Source of the DNA: Bacteroidales bacterium
GTDB taxonomy: Bacteria > Bacteroidota > Bacteroidia > Bacteroidales > WCHB1-69
DNA: 7,892 nucleotides
Direction of reading: 5' to 3'
NCBI GenBank assembly: GCA_012838875.1
Contig: DUOL01000188.1
Coordinates: 1 to 7,892 of the forward strand
The notes below the pieces were generated by a model. The model ran no database searches. It was not told the DNA's origin and worked only from the letters and a program-made list of their open reading frames with translations. Shown in pieces: positions 1 to 6,914 of the stretch. Within the stretch, counting starts at the first letter, position 1; every line of letters starts with the position of its first letter. The translations under genes were made by a program, and so were the position numbers.

Positions 1-1089
1 CCCGTACTCGTTAGGATCTAACTGTCTGACCATTAAGGTGGCATCGGAACGAACTCGGGGATTATTTATTAAATATTCTTGGATATAGATACGTAAAACT
101 CCGATATTCGTGAGATGTCGCCCGTTAGGACCATGCAACATTATCGCCTCTTCGTCCTTATTATGTGCGGCTAACTCTTTCTCTTTCTGCTCAATATATG
201 ATTTAATTAAAGAAATCTGCTTAAATTTCTCTAACATTTGCGGAGAACATTGTTTAATGGTTGTTATATCAATTTGAATAGCTCGCTTAATTCTACGCAT
301 GCCTGTCTCTTGCATTCCACGCCAATTTTGCACTGAGTCAACAACAAGTTGTTTAACGGGAACGGTAGCAATCGTATTATCAAAATTTCTAACTTTAGCT
401 GAAATTAAGTTCACCTCTTCTACCGTGCCACTAACGCCGAATTTCTCCATCGTAATCCAATCGCCGTTACGAATTATGTCATTTTTAGATATTTGAATAC
501 TATAAACAAAACCCGTAATAATATCCTGAAAAACCAAGAGTAAGACTGCTGAAAACGCTCCCAACCCTGCCAAGAGTCCGGCGGGTGACTTATTGATAAT
601 AATAGAAATCATTAAGATAATGGAAATCAACCAAATAATAACGGAGACAATTTGCAGATAACTCTTCATTGGCTTGTCTTTCGTTCCTTCACGTTGTAAC
701 ATAACTTCCGTCAGCGCTTTCAAAAAATTGAGGAGAATCAGTGTACAGTTAATGATGATATAAATGTTAATGAGGGCTGTTAAAAATAGAAATGCCGAAC
801 TTTCTTCAAGAAAAATTTCTTGAATTAACTTCTTTATGATTAAGGCAGGGAGAAAGATAGCCAACTGATTAAAAAAGTTCGCCTTTCGTAGTTCGCTCTT
901 CCATAAAGACTTATCTTTTTTAATCCTTAAAAATTTCAGAAGTAGGAATCTGATGATGTAAAATAATACTACGCCCACAAATAAGAGGGCTAGTGTTATA
1001 GTAAAAACGGTTAATAGTTTTGAAACCGTATCACCTAAACTTAGTTTCAGAAATAGCTCTTCAATAAATATTCTTACCCAATAAAACAT
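1..1089 (-). CDS. MscS-family mechanosensitive channel (YbdG/MscM-like), C-terminus cut by window edge
   Basis: I translated the minus strand from ATG at 1089 and found 363 uninterrupted codons to the left edge; the C-terminus lies outside. The protein is an inner-membrane, tension-gated channel that relieves osmotic stress. Hydrophobic segments lie near residues 25-51, 72-90, 99-123, 143-166 and 170-200. The last is Gly/Ala-rich, like the pore-lining helix of MscS (AGLLAGLGAFSAVLLLVFQD). It is followed by the beta domain, with GDWITMEKFGVSGTVEEV (209-226) and KVRNFDNTIATVPVKQLV (232-249). The combination of RNFDNTI, a later NWRGM (255-259) and MLVRQLDPNEYG-like ending (353-363) points to the YbdG miniconductance subfamily and not to small MscS. 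E. coli YbdG is about 415 residues, so perhaps 50-60 residues are missing. It is transcribed divergently from yidC, from a good promoter at 1132-1164. Family assignment is firm; channel conductance is inferred. Confidence 0.93.
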   Translation of the reverse strand, partial: MFYWVRIFIEELFLKLSLGDTVSKLLTVFTITLALLFVGVVLFYIIRFLLLKFLRIKKDKSLWKSELRKANFFNQLAIFLPALIIKKLIQEIFLEESSAFLFLTALINIYIIINCTLILLNFLKALTEVMLQREGTKDKPMKSYLQIVSVIIWLISIILMISIIINKSPAGLLAGLGAFSAVLLLVFQDIITGFVYSIQISKNDIIRNGDWITMEKFGVSGTVEEVNLISAKVRNFDNTIATVPVKQLVVDSVQNWRGMQETGMRRIKRAIQIDITTIKQCSPQMLEKFKQISLIKSYIEQKEKELAAHNKDEEAIMLHGPNGRHLTNIGVLRIYIQEYLINNPRVRSDATLMVRQLDPNEYG

Positions 1090-1131
1090 AACATTTTAGC
1101 TCTTTAAATTTATATTAATGAATTAAAGCGA

Positions 1132-1164
1132 CAAAAATAGCCTTTTTTTTCCTATTTTTGCAAA
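1132..1164 (-). promoter_or_regulatory. Promoter of the mechanosensitive channel gene
   Basis: On the minus strand, TATTTTTG (1139 down to 1132) matches the Bacteroidota -7 consensus TAnnTTTG. TTTG (1164 down to 1161) lies 21 bases upstream, which is the expected -33 spacing. Transcription should start near 1125, leaving a leader of about 35 bases before the ATG at 1089. No Shine-Dalgarno sequence is present, which is normal for this phylum. Confidence 0.65.
1153..1160 (+). promoter_or_regulatory. -7 box of the yidC promoter
   Basis: TATTTTTG fits TAnnTTTG exactly and lies 22 bases before the yidC ATG, so the leader would be about 15 bases. I see no clear TTG/TTTG at the -33 position (around 1128-1134), so this half of the divergent pair looks weaker than the minus-strand promoter it overlaps. 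Confidence 0.55.
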
Positions 1165-1182
1165 TCAAAATTTTTACTACGT

Positions 1183-3114
1183 ATGGATAAAAATACAATT
1201 ATTGGACTTATTCTTATTTTTGGATTGGTAATGGGGTTTTCGTTCTACAATAATTCCAAAATTAAGAAAGAGAGGGAACTTAAGGAACAAAAATTATTAG
1301 AACAAATAAAAGAAGAAGGTTTTTCGGATACAACTACGATACATATCAATGATAGTATTAAAGATGCTTCTATTATTATTTCTGATGTTAACGAAAATAA
1401 AAAGAATAATTTTTTAGCAGCCGGTCCTTTCTATTACCCGGAAAATGAGGTTGCTGATTACGCGGTCGAAACCAACGTTGCAAAATACACCTTCGCTTCG
1501 CAGGGAGGTTATATTAAAAGCATAGAACTAAAAAACATTTACGAATATACGCCCAAAGATAGTGCCCGTAAGCCATTGGTACTCTTCCAAAATGAGAATA
1601 GTACAATGAGCATTGATTTACAAATGCTCGATCAACGTATTTTACAGACTAAAAATCTCTTTTTCACAACACAACTTGAGGACACATTGAAAGTTACGGG
1701 GAACGACAAAAAGTCGCTATCACTTCGCCTTTTCCCTCTTAAATCAACTTCGTTAGACGATAATAGCACTCAAATTGATAGTAACAGCTACATTGAGTAT
1801 CTTTACACATTTTCTGCGAATGACTATAAATTCTCCTATCAGGTTCGTTTTGTTAACATGTCTGCTTATCTTTATCCGAATCGTTCTTACACTCTTGATT
1901 GGAATGCTAATTTAACTAACTTTGAGAAGAATTATGAGTACGAAAAAAACATAACGACTATTTATTACATGGATAATTTAGAGAAAGTCTCTAAATTAAA
2001 TGAGAAGAAATCGGAAAAGAAAGATTTTTCCACGGAACTAAAGTGGATTTCTTACAAACAGCAATTTTTCACCAGTATTATTATTGCTGATTCCGGGTCT
2101 TTTTCAGGTGGTTTATTACAAGTTTCCTTACCTGACAAAAACGAAAAGAAGATTCTTAAAGATTGTGATGCCGCTCTTGACTTCAAAATGCCGAACATTG
2201 ATAATTCTCAATTTAATCTTTCCCTCTACTTTGGACCTAACCAATACAAGCTTTTAAAACAGTATGACCTCAATTTAGAGCGGCAAGTTCCGCTTGGGTG
2301 GAGTTTTCTTCTTCATTGGATAAATCGACTAGCGGTAATTCCGATATTTAACTGGTTAGAGGCTTACGGTTTAAGCTATGGAATAATCATTTTAATTCTT
2401 ACCATTATTCTAAAATTAGTTTTATTTCCTGTTGCCTATAAGACCTATTTATCATCGGCAAGAATGCGTGTTTTAAAGCCCGAAATTGAAGAAATAACGG
2501 CTCGGTATCCGAAGCAGGAAGATGCAATGAAAAAACAGCAAGCCACGATGGCTCTCTATAGAAAAGCAGGGATTAATCCCATGGCGGGTTGTTTGCCTAT
2601 GCTTTTGCAAATGCCTATTTTAATTGCTTTTTTCCGATTTTTCCCCTCTGCTTACGAACTACGTCAACAACCTTTTTTATGGGCAGAAGACCTCTCTACT
2701 TACGATTCCATTCTGGATTTCAGTTTTAATATTCCTTTTTACGGCGACCACGTCAGTCTATTTACTTTACTAATGACCATTGCGACCTTGGTTTATACTT
2801 GGCTTAACAACAAGTTGATGTCGCCTGCCGGCGGTGGAGACCAAGCCAGAATGATGAAAATCATGATGTATTTTATGCCTATCCTATTTCTCGGTTTATT
2901 CAACAGTTTCCCATCGGCACTTACCTACTATTATCTATTGGTGAATTTAATTACCTTCTTGCAAATGTGGATCTTCCGTATGACTGTTAATGAGAAAAAA
3001 ATCCGCCAAAAAATCCAAGTACAAATGTCTAAACCAATGAAAAAATCAAAATGGCAACAAAGATTAGAAGATTTGCAAAAACAACAACAACAAATGCAAA
3101 AAAATAAGAGATAA
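1183..3114 (+). CDS. yidC: Membrane protein insertase YidC
   Basis: This 643-residue protein inserts and folds inner-membrane proteins, alone or with SecYEG. Its length suits Bacteroidota YidC. Residues 5-22 form the N-terminal membrane anchor. A large periplasmic beta domain follows (about 60-360). The conserved five-helix insertase core starts with PLGWSFLLHWINRL (370-383). Core landmarks are LILTIILKLVLFPVAYKTYL (403-422), ARMRVLKPEI (426-435), the cytosolic hairpin to about 462, NPMAGCLPMLLQMPILIAFF (465-484), and helices near 524-541, 558-576 and 578-598. Lys411 aligns with the hydrophilic-groove arginine of E. coli YidC (Arg366), keeping the positive charge. The tail from 603 is very basic and Gln-rich (QKQQQQMQKNKR), consistent with ribosome contact. 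There is no Shine-Dalgarno sequence; the ATG at 1183 follows a -7 box directly. pyrG, which often precedes yidC in this phylum, is absent here. Confidence 0.97.
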   Translation: MDKNTIIGLILIFGLVMGFSFYNNSKIKKERELKEQKLLEQIKEEGFSDTTTIHINDSIKDASIIISDVNENKKNNFLAAGPFYYPENEVADYAVETNVAKYTFASQGGYIKSIELKNIYEYTPKDSARKPLVLFQNENSTMSIDLQMLDQRILQTKNLFFTTQLEDTLKVTGNDKKSLSLRLFPLKSTSLDDNSTQIDSNSYIEYLYTFSANDYKFSYQVRFVNMSAYLYPNRSYTLDWNANLTNFEKNYEYEKNITTIYYMDNLEKVSKLNEKKSEKKDFSTELKWISYKQQFFTSIIIADSGSFSGGLLQVSLPDKNEKKILKDCDAALDFKMPNIDNSQFNLSLYFGPNQYKLLKQYDLNLERQVPLGWSFLLHWINRLAVIPIFNWLEAYGLSYGIIILILTIILKLVLFPVAYKTYLSSARMRVLKPEIEEITARYPKQEDAMKKQQATMALYRKAGINPMAGCLPMLLQMPILIAFFRFFPSAYELRQQPFLWAEDLSTYDSILDFSFNIPFYGDHVSLFTLLMTIATLVYTWLNNKLMSPAGGGDQARMMKIMMYFMPILFLGLFNSFPSALTYYYLLVNLITFLQMWIFRMTVNEKKIRQKIQVQMSKPMKKSKWQQRLEDLQKQQQQMQKNKR

Positions 3115-3126
3115 AAATTAAAAAAA

Positions 3127-3160
3127 TTGTGGATATATAACAAATAAATTTTTATCTTTG
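3127..3160 (+). promoter_or_regulatory. Promoter of the coiled-coil gene and zapA
   Basis: TATCTTTG at 3153-3160 is an exact TAnnTTTG -7 box. TTG (in TTGTGG) at 3127-3129 lies 23 bases upstream, at the long end of the usual -33 spacing. Predicted start is near 3167, so the leader to the ATG at 3178 is only about 10 bases. The site lies just after the yidC stop, giving the downstream pair its own promoter. Confidence 0.65.
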
Positions 3161-3177
3161 CAATATGATATGAACCA

Positions 3178-3468
3178 ATGAGTACATTTTTAAGTTTATA
3201 CAATGAAATAGAATATAAAATAAAGCAAATTTCTGTTCGTTACAATGAACAAAAGGAAGAGAATGAAGAACTAAAAAAAACAGTTAACTTACTAACACAA
3301 CAAATTGATGAATTGACAAAAAGAACAGAAGAATTAGATGAGAAATTAAAATTAGTAACAATTACAAAAACAATATTAAAAAAAGAAGATAAAAAAGATA
3401 TAAAAAAGAAAATCAATGATTTAGTGCGGGAGATAGATGATTGCATTGGGCTTCTAAATAGTGAATAA
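3178..3468 (+). CDS. Small coiled-coil protein of unknown function, paired with ZapA
   Basis: I do not recognise a named family. The 96-residue product has no signal peptide or membrane segment, so it should be cytosolic. It is highly charged, rich in Lys, Glu and Leu. Heptad-like hydrophobic spacing runs from about residue 6 to 60 (ISVRYNEQKEENEELKKTVN, then LLTQQIDELTKRTEELDEKL), predicting a long coiled coil. A break near 61-67 and a second amphipathic helix (about 72-94, INDLVREIDDCIGLLNS) follow. Two upstream ATGs (3165 and 3170) hit stops at once, so 3178 is the start. Its stop overlaps the zapA start in TAATG, implying translational coupling. In shape and setting it recalls ZapB, the small coiled-coil partner of ZapA, but I see no clear sequence match. 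A Z-ring role is inference from context only. Confidence 0.85.
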   Translation: MSTFLSLYNEIEYKIKQISVRYNEQKEENEELKKTVNLLTQQIDELTKRTEELDEKLKLVTITKTILKKEDKKDIKKKINDLVREIDDCIGLLNSE

Positions 3469-3764
3469 TGAATAATGATAGATTAAAGATTACAATAACC
3501 GTTAATCAGAGAAATTTTGATATAGAGATAGATAAAAGTGTGGAATATTACTATCGTGAAGCAGAAAGGATAATCAATAAGAGTTTTATAGAGTTTGCTA
3601 AACAATGGACTTATACCGATCATCAAGATTTATTGTCAAAAATATTAATAGACTTTGTGGTCAAATGGATAGAAAATGAAGAGAGATTGAATGCTTTTGA
3701 TGAGAATTTAATACCTAAGATGGAAAGATTAAAACAACTTACTGAAACCATCGAAATTGATTAA
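3468..3764 (+). CDS. zapA: Cell division protein ZapA
   Basis: A 98-residue cytosolic protein that, in its family, binds and bundles FtsZ filaments and stabilises the Z-ring. It has the ZapA layout: an N-terminal beta-strand domain whose opening (LKITITVNQRNFDIEIDKS, residues 6-24) matches the typical I.V.I.gr.Y.l.v start, then YYREAERIINKSF (28-40) at the first helix. A long C-terminal helix follows (about 53-95), which dimerises and tetramerises by coiled coil. Only one base is shared with the upstream coiled-coil gene (TAATG at 3466-3470), so the two are probably translated together. Downstream lies the 6S RNA candidate; E. coli also has ssrS next to zapA. The sequence is divergent, as is usual for ZapA, so fold and context carry the call. 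Confidence 0.85.
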   Translation: MNNDRLKITITVNQRNFDIEIDKSVEYYYREAERIINKSFIEFAKQWTYTDHQDLLSKILIDFVVKWIENEERLNAFDENLIPKMERLKQLTETIEID

Positions 3765-3784
3765 CCCACGTTCTTTGAAAATAA

Positions 3785-3982
3785 CCTATCCCGCAGCGTT
3801 CAGATACGTTTGTTAAACTCAACAGTAAACAAACGAAGGATAAGCTTAATCGCTTTTAAGAAAAGGCCTAATTACCGAAAGGTAAGGTGAAAACCCGTGG
3901 AATTTCGAGAAGAGCGAAGCTCCTTCACCGTGCATAAATAGGAGTTTAATAAAACCCTATGGGACGCCTGCGGGATTTTTTT
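3785..3982 (+). ncRNA. ssrS: 6S RNA (Bacteroidota 6S-Flavo type)
   Basis: 6S RNA imitates an open promoter and sequesters the housekeeping RNA polymerase holoenzyme. The 5' and 3' ends pair: 3788-3796 (ATCCCGCAG) with 3968-3976 is a perfect 9 bp. After one bulged C (3967), 3797-3801 pairs with 3962-3966. The closing stem is therefore 14 bp across ~190 nt, followed by a T-run at 3976-3982. Inside are an 8-bp stem CGTTTGTT/AACAAACG (3807-3814 with 3828-3835), TTACC-GAAA-GGTAA (3872-3885), GGTGAA/TTCACC (3886-3891 with 3924-3929) and a small GAGC/GCTC hairpin (3912-3922). This long irregular rod closed end to end fits 6S. GTTCTTTG (3770-3777) lies where a -7 box would put the start at about 3785, though its first two bases depart from consensus. 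It has no open frame and lies between zapA and rny. SRP and RNase P RNA are excluded by missing signature motifs. Naming rests on structure and context, not on a database match. Confidence 0.72.
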
Positions 3983-4041
3983 ATTCTTTTACTTGAAAAA
4001 CATACTTAAAATAAATATATAAACTAAATTAAAACATAAAT

Positions 4042-5586
4042 ATGGAACCTATCGCAATAGCACTCATTTCTACTCTTGTCGGTACAGGAATAGGAATAAC
4101 CTTAGCATATACGCTTCTCAATAAGACTTTAACAAAACACAGTCGTGAATTGATTAAAAAAGCTGAAGAAGACTCTGAACTACTGAAAAAAGAGAAAATT
4201 TTACAAGCCAAAGAGAAATTTTTACAACTTAAAAGTGAACATGAAAAAGCCGTAAATGAACGTAATCAGCAACTTACTGTCGGAGAAAACAGAATTAAAC
4301 AGAAAGAACACTCTCTTAATCAAAAATTAGAAGAGGTAAACAGAAAAAACAACGAAAACAATCAGCTTCGAGAGAATTTGACAAAACAACTTGAAATTAA
4401 CTCTCAAAAACAAGTAGAATTAGACAAACAAACCTCGATACAAAAAGCAAAATTAGAATCTATTGCCGAATTGAGCGCTCAGCAAGCGAAGGAGCAATTA
4501 ATGCAACTCATGCAAGACGAAGCTAAAGCCGAAGCAATGGTTTTAGTAAAAGATATCATGGACGAAGCACAGACGACAGCCAATTTAGAAGCGAAAAAAT
4601 TGATAATAAAATCTATTCAACGCGTAGGCGTAGAAGCGGCTATAGAAAACTCCGTTTCCGTTTTCAATATCGAAAATGATGAGATTAAGGGACGAATTAT
4701 CGGAAAAGAGGGGCGAAATATCAGAACATTAGAAAATCTAACCGGTGTCGATGTTATCATAGATGACTCACCGGATGCCATTTTACTCTCCTGCTTTGAC
4801 CCTGTTCGCCGTGAAATTGCTCGTCTTTCTCTTCAAAAATTGGTAACCGATGGACGTATACACCCGGCACGCATCGAAGAGGTAGTAGCTAAGACTAAAA
4901 AACAGATAGAGCAAGAAATCGCTGAAATCGGGAAACGCACTTGTATAGATTTAGGAATTCACAACTTACATCATGAATTGATGCGTCTTATTGGCAAAAT
5001 GAGATATCGTTCCTCATACGGGCAGAACTTACTACAACACTCAAAAGAAGTGGCAACTCTTTGTGCTACGATGGCTTCCGAGTTGGGATTAAATGCGAAA
5101 TTGGCAAAACGTGCAGGACTTTTACATGACATCGGTAAAGTTCCTGATACCGAGCCGGAATTACCACACGCTCTCTTCGGAGCTCAATTAGCAGAACAAT
5201 ACAAAGAACGCCCCGAAGTGGTGAATGCTATCGGCTCACACCACGATGAGATGGAAATGGATAATTTAATTTCTCCGTTAGTACAAGTTTGTGACGCTAT
5301 CTCGGGAGCAAGACCCGGCGCAAGAAGAGAAGTCGTTGAAGCATATATAAAACGACTTAACGACTTGGAAAACATTGCTCTAACCTACCCCGGTGTTGTC
5401 AAAACTTATGCTATTCAAGCAGGTAGAGAATTGCGTGTCATTGTTGGAGCTGAAAAAGTTACAGACGAACAAGCAGCACAACTCTCTTTCGATTTGTCTA
5501 AGAAAATTCAAAATGAAATGACCTATCCCGGGCAGATAAAAATTACAGTGATTCGAGAAATTAGATCAATAAATTTTGCAAAATAA
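4042..5586 (+). CDS. rny: Ribonuclease Y
   Basis: RNase Y is a membrane-anchored endoribonuclease that starts mRNA decay and processes RNAs. The 514 residues match the family length. Order: N-terminal membrane helix (4-25); Lys/Glu/Gln-rich coiled coil (about 30-190); KH domain with GRIIGKEGRNIR (217-228, GxxG loop GKEG at 221-224); HD domain with QHSKEV (His333), LLHDIGK (His362-Asp363), GSHHDE (His400, His401) and VCDAISGARPGARRE (Asp418 onward); then a C-terminal domain with ALTYPGVVKTYAIQAGRELR (446-465). All metal-binding HD residues are present, so it should be active. The start at 4042 places the membrane helix at the very N-terminus, as expected. It lies downstream of the 6S candidate and may have its own promoter in the AT-rich 3983-4041, though I see no clear -7 box there. 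An RNA-decay enzyme beside a global regulatory RNA is notable but need not imply a direct link. Confidence 0.97.
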   Translation: MEPIAIALISTLVGTGIGITLAYTLLNKTLTKHSRELIKKAEEDSELLKKEKILQAKEKFLQLKSEHEKAVNERNQQLTVGENRIKQKEHSLNQKLEEVNRKNNENNQLRENLTKQLEINSQKQVELDKQTSIQKAKLESIAELSAQQAKEQLMQLMQDEAKAEAMVLVKDIMDEAQTTANLEAKKLIIKSIQRVGVEAAIENSVSVFNIENDEIKGRIIGKEGRNIRTLENLTGVDVIIDDSPDAILLSCFDPVRREIARLSLQKLVTDGRIHPARIEEVVAKTKKQIEQEIAEIGKRTCIDLGIHNLHHELMRLIGKMRYRSSYGQNLLQHSKEVATLCATMASELGLNAKLAKRAGLLHDIGKVPDTEPELPHALFGAQLAEQYKERPEVVNAIGSHHDEMEMDNLISPLVQVCDAISGARPGARREVVEAYIKRLNDLENIALTYPGVVKTYAIQAGRELRVIVGAEKVTDEQAAQLSFDLSKKIQNEMTYPGQIKITVIREIRSINFAK

Positions 5587-5607
5587 ACTGGATTGCTATT
5601 TTTTTTT

Positions 5608-5615
5608 TACTTTTG
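5608..5615 (+). promoter_or_regulatory. Probable -7 box before the ftsB-like gene
   Basis: TACTTTTG fits TAnnTTTG and is followed by GCAATT, much as in the yidC promoter (TATTTTTGCAAAT). It sits 32 bases before the ATG at 5648, after a ten-base T-run. No TTG at a suitable -33 distance is visible. It would drive the ftsB-like gene and aroQ separately from rny. Confidence 0.45.
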
Positions 5616-5647
5616 CAATTGTAAATATGTAAAATTATTTATAAACG

Positions 5648-5926
5648 ATGTATAGAAAAAAATTTCTTATTGCATACGGAATAACATTTTTTTTATTTTT
5701 GCTCTATATCATTTTTATCTCCGATAGTAATATAAGTAAACACATAGAGCTTAGTAAAAAAATTAAAAAGTTGGATGAGAATATTATTCAAACGAAGAAT
5801 CAAATTAATAATGAATACTCATATCAACAATTAAAAAATAATCCGAAGCTATTACATCAATATGCTCGAGAACAAATGAATATGCAAAAGGAAGATGAGG
5901 ATGTATTTGTAATTATTTATAAATAG
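5648..5926 (+). CDS. Septum formation initiator family protein (FtsB/DivIC-like)
   Basis: A 92-residue bitopic membrane protein, likely part of the FtsB-FtsL-FtsQ (DivIC-FtsL-DivIB) complex that activates septal peptidoglycan synthesis. It has a short cytoplasmic start (MYRKKF), one membrane helix (about 7-25), then a coiled coil (about 28-58). The C-terminus, NPKLLHQYAREQMNMQKEDEDVFVI (66-90 in all), follows the family pattern of an E/Q.(F/Y)AREk..M...ED.FVI block. Size and order agree with the family. Its TAG stop is followed at once by the aroQ ATG (5927), so the two genes are tightly coupled. The name is left open because FtsB and DivIC cannot be told apart here. Confidence 0.85.
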   Translation: MYRKKFLIAYGITFFLFLLYIIFISDSNISKHIELSKKIKKLDENIIQTKNQINNEYSYQQLKNNPKLLHQYAREQMNMQKEDEDVFVIIYK

Positions 5927-6343
5927 ATGAAACGAATTGCTATTATAAACGGGGTTAATCTGGGAATGCTCGGTACGCGTGAAGTTGATATTTACGGGAG
6001 CGTTGATTTTGACACCTATTTTAAGCAATTGTGTCAACGTTTTCCTGAATTGGAATTAACCTATTTTCAAACTAATTGCACTGATGAACTTGTTAATTGT
6101 ATACTAAAAAACAGAGACTTAGATGGTATTATTCTCAATCCCGGCGCTTATACTCACACTGAAATTGTTTTAGCCGACACCGTTAAGAGTATTTCCGCTA
6201 AGGTGATAGAGGTTCATATCTCTAATCTTTTTAATAGAGAGAACTATCGAAAAAAATCTTATTTAGCAACCGTTTGTTCCGGTTCTATTGTCGGGTTTGG
6301 ATTGAAAGGGTATGATTTAGCACTTTTTTCATTTTTAATTTAA
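5927..6343 (+). CDS. aroQ: Type II 3-dehydroquinate dehydratase
   Basis: This enzyme converts 3-dehydroquinate to 3-dehydroshikimate, the third step of the shikimate route to aromatic amino acids. At 138 residues it has the normal size of the dodecameric type II family. Expected active-site residues, by alignment to the well-studied M. tuberculosis enzyme, are present: Asn11, Arg18 and Tyr23 in NLGMLGTREVDIYG (11-24), Asn71 and His77 in NPGAYTHT (71-78), His97 in EVHISN (95-100), and Arg104 and Arg108 in NRENYRKKSY. Tyr23 is the catalytic base and His97 assists. The final IVGFGLKGYDLAL is typical. Two usually conserved spots differ: GPNL is GVNL (Val10), and the common SNHEGEL is TNCTDEL (49-55). 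Both could slightly alter the active-site lid or subunit contact, but the catalytic set is whole. It directly follows the ftsB-like gene with zero spacing. Confidence 0.95.
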   Translation: MKRIAIINGVNLGMLGTREVDIYGSVDFDTYFKQLCQRFPELELTYFQTNCTDELVNCILKNRDLDGIILNPGAYTHTEIVLADTVKSISAKVIEVHISNLFNRENYRKKSYLATVCSGSIVGFGLKGYDLALFSFLI

Positions 6344-6418
6344 ACTTTTAAAAAAATAGTGCGTCTAAACAACGCTTATATCAAAATAATTCAATTAAAA
6401 AAATTAAAAAATAGTATT

Positions 6419-6883
6419 ATGAAAAAAATCTTTTATTTAACTGCAATTCTATTTTTGGGAGTTTCAATTTCTTTACAGGCTCAAGACCCCAACACTCCTG
6501 CACCTGCACCGACAGGCGATGAGCCGGAAATAAAATTTGAAAAAACAGTTCACGACTACGGTAATATTATGAGAGGTGATAACGGTAGTTGCGAATTTAA
6601 GTTTACCAATATCGGAAAAACTAATTTAATACTGACTAACGTACGTTCTTCTTGCGGTTGTACCGTTTCACAATGGCCCAGAGAGCCGATTGCCCCCGGT
6701 GAATCATCTGCCATTACAGTAAGATATAACACACAACGTGTCGGTGTTATCTCAAAAAGTGTAACGGTAGAGTCAAATGCAATCAACAATCAAGTTGTGT
6801 TAAGAATTAAAGGGAACGTAGCAAATCCACCTGCACCGGCTGTTCCGGTTAATGATGAAAATCCCGTAGTTACTCCTAATTAA
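6419..6883 (+). CDS. Secreted DUF1573 protein, first of a tandem pair
   Basis: A 154-residue exported protein of unknown exact function. Residues 1-22 form a signal peptide (MKKIFYLTAILFLGVSISLQAQ) with likely cleavage after LQA or AQ. A Pro/Ala-rich linker (24-35) leads to a DUF1573 domain (about 36-135), an immunoglobulin-like beta fold related to ASH/HYDIN domains. It shows FEKTVHDYGNI, CEFKFTNIGKTNLIL, the hallmark SCGCT (78-82), IAPGESSAITVRYNT and SKSVTVESN. I chose ATG 6419 over an in-frame GTG at 6359. The later start gives a clean MKK signal peptide, while the earlier one adds 20 residues translated from AT-rich leader. A second, Pro-rich tail ends the protein. Proteins of this type are common in Bacteroidota envelopes; binding partners are unknown. 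The similar gene just downstream suggests duplication. Confidence 0.9.
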   Translation: MKKIFYLTAILFLGVSISLQAQDPNTPAPAPTGDEPEIKFEKTVHDYGNIMRGDNGSCEFKFTNIGKTNLILTNVRSSCGCTVSQWPREPIAPGESSAITVRYNTQRVGVISKSVTVESNAINNQVVLRIKGNVANPPAPAVPVNDENPVVTPN

Positions 6884-6914
6884 AATTTATGTTCTTTAAA
6901 TATATGATATAAAA

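Noticed and set aside
299..496. Short plus-strand ORF of 65 codons
   Set aside because: It lies entirely inside the minus-strand channel gene, which has clear family motifs over the same bases; no promoter or recognisable protein.
3078..3105. CAA triplet repeat at the end of yidC, possible contingency microsatellite
   Set aside because: It encodes the Gln-rich basic tail in frame, is short and interrupted, and length change would not shift the frame.
3785..3982. SRP RNA or RNase P RNA as the identity of the zapA-rny intergenic RNA
   Set aside because: I see neither the SRP Alu/S-domain tetraloop motif nor the conserved RNase P core; the rod with paired ends fits 6S better.
6360..6385. GCGT/ACGC hairpin (6361-6364 with 6375-6378 area) as a terminator after aroQ
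   Set aside because: The stem is only 4 bp and no T-run follows.
6359..6418. GTG start giving a 20-residue N-terminal extension of the first DUF1573 protein
   Set aside because: The extension reads through AT-rich leader and would bury the signal peptide; ATG 6419 gives a standard MKK-type signal sequence.
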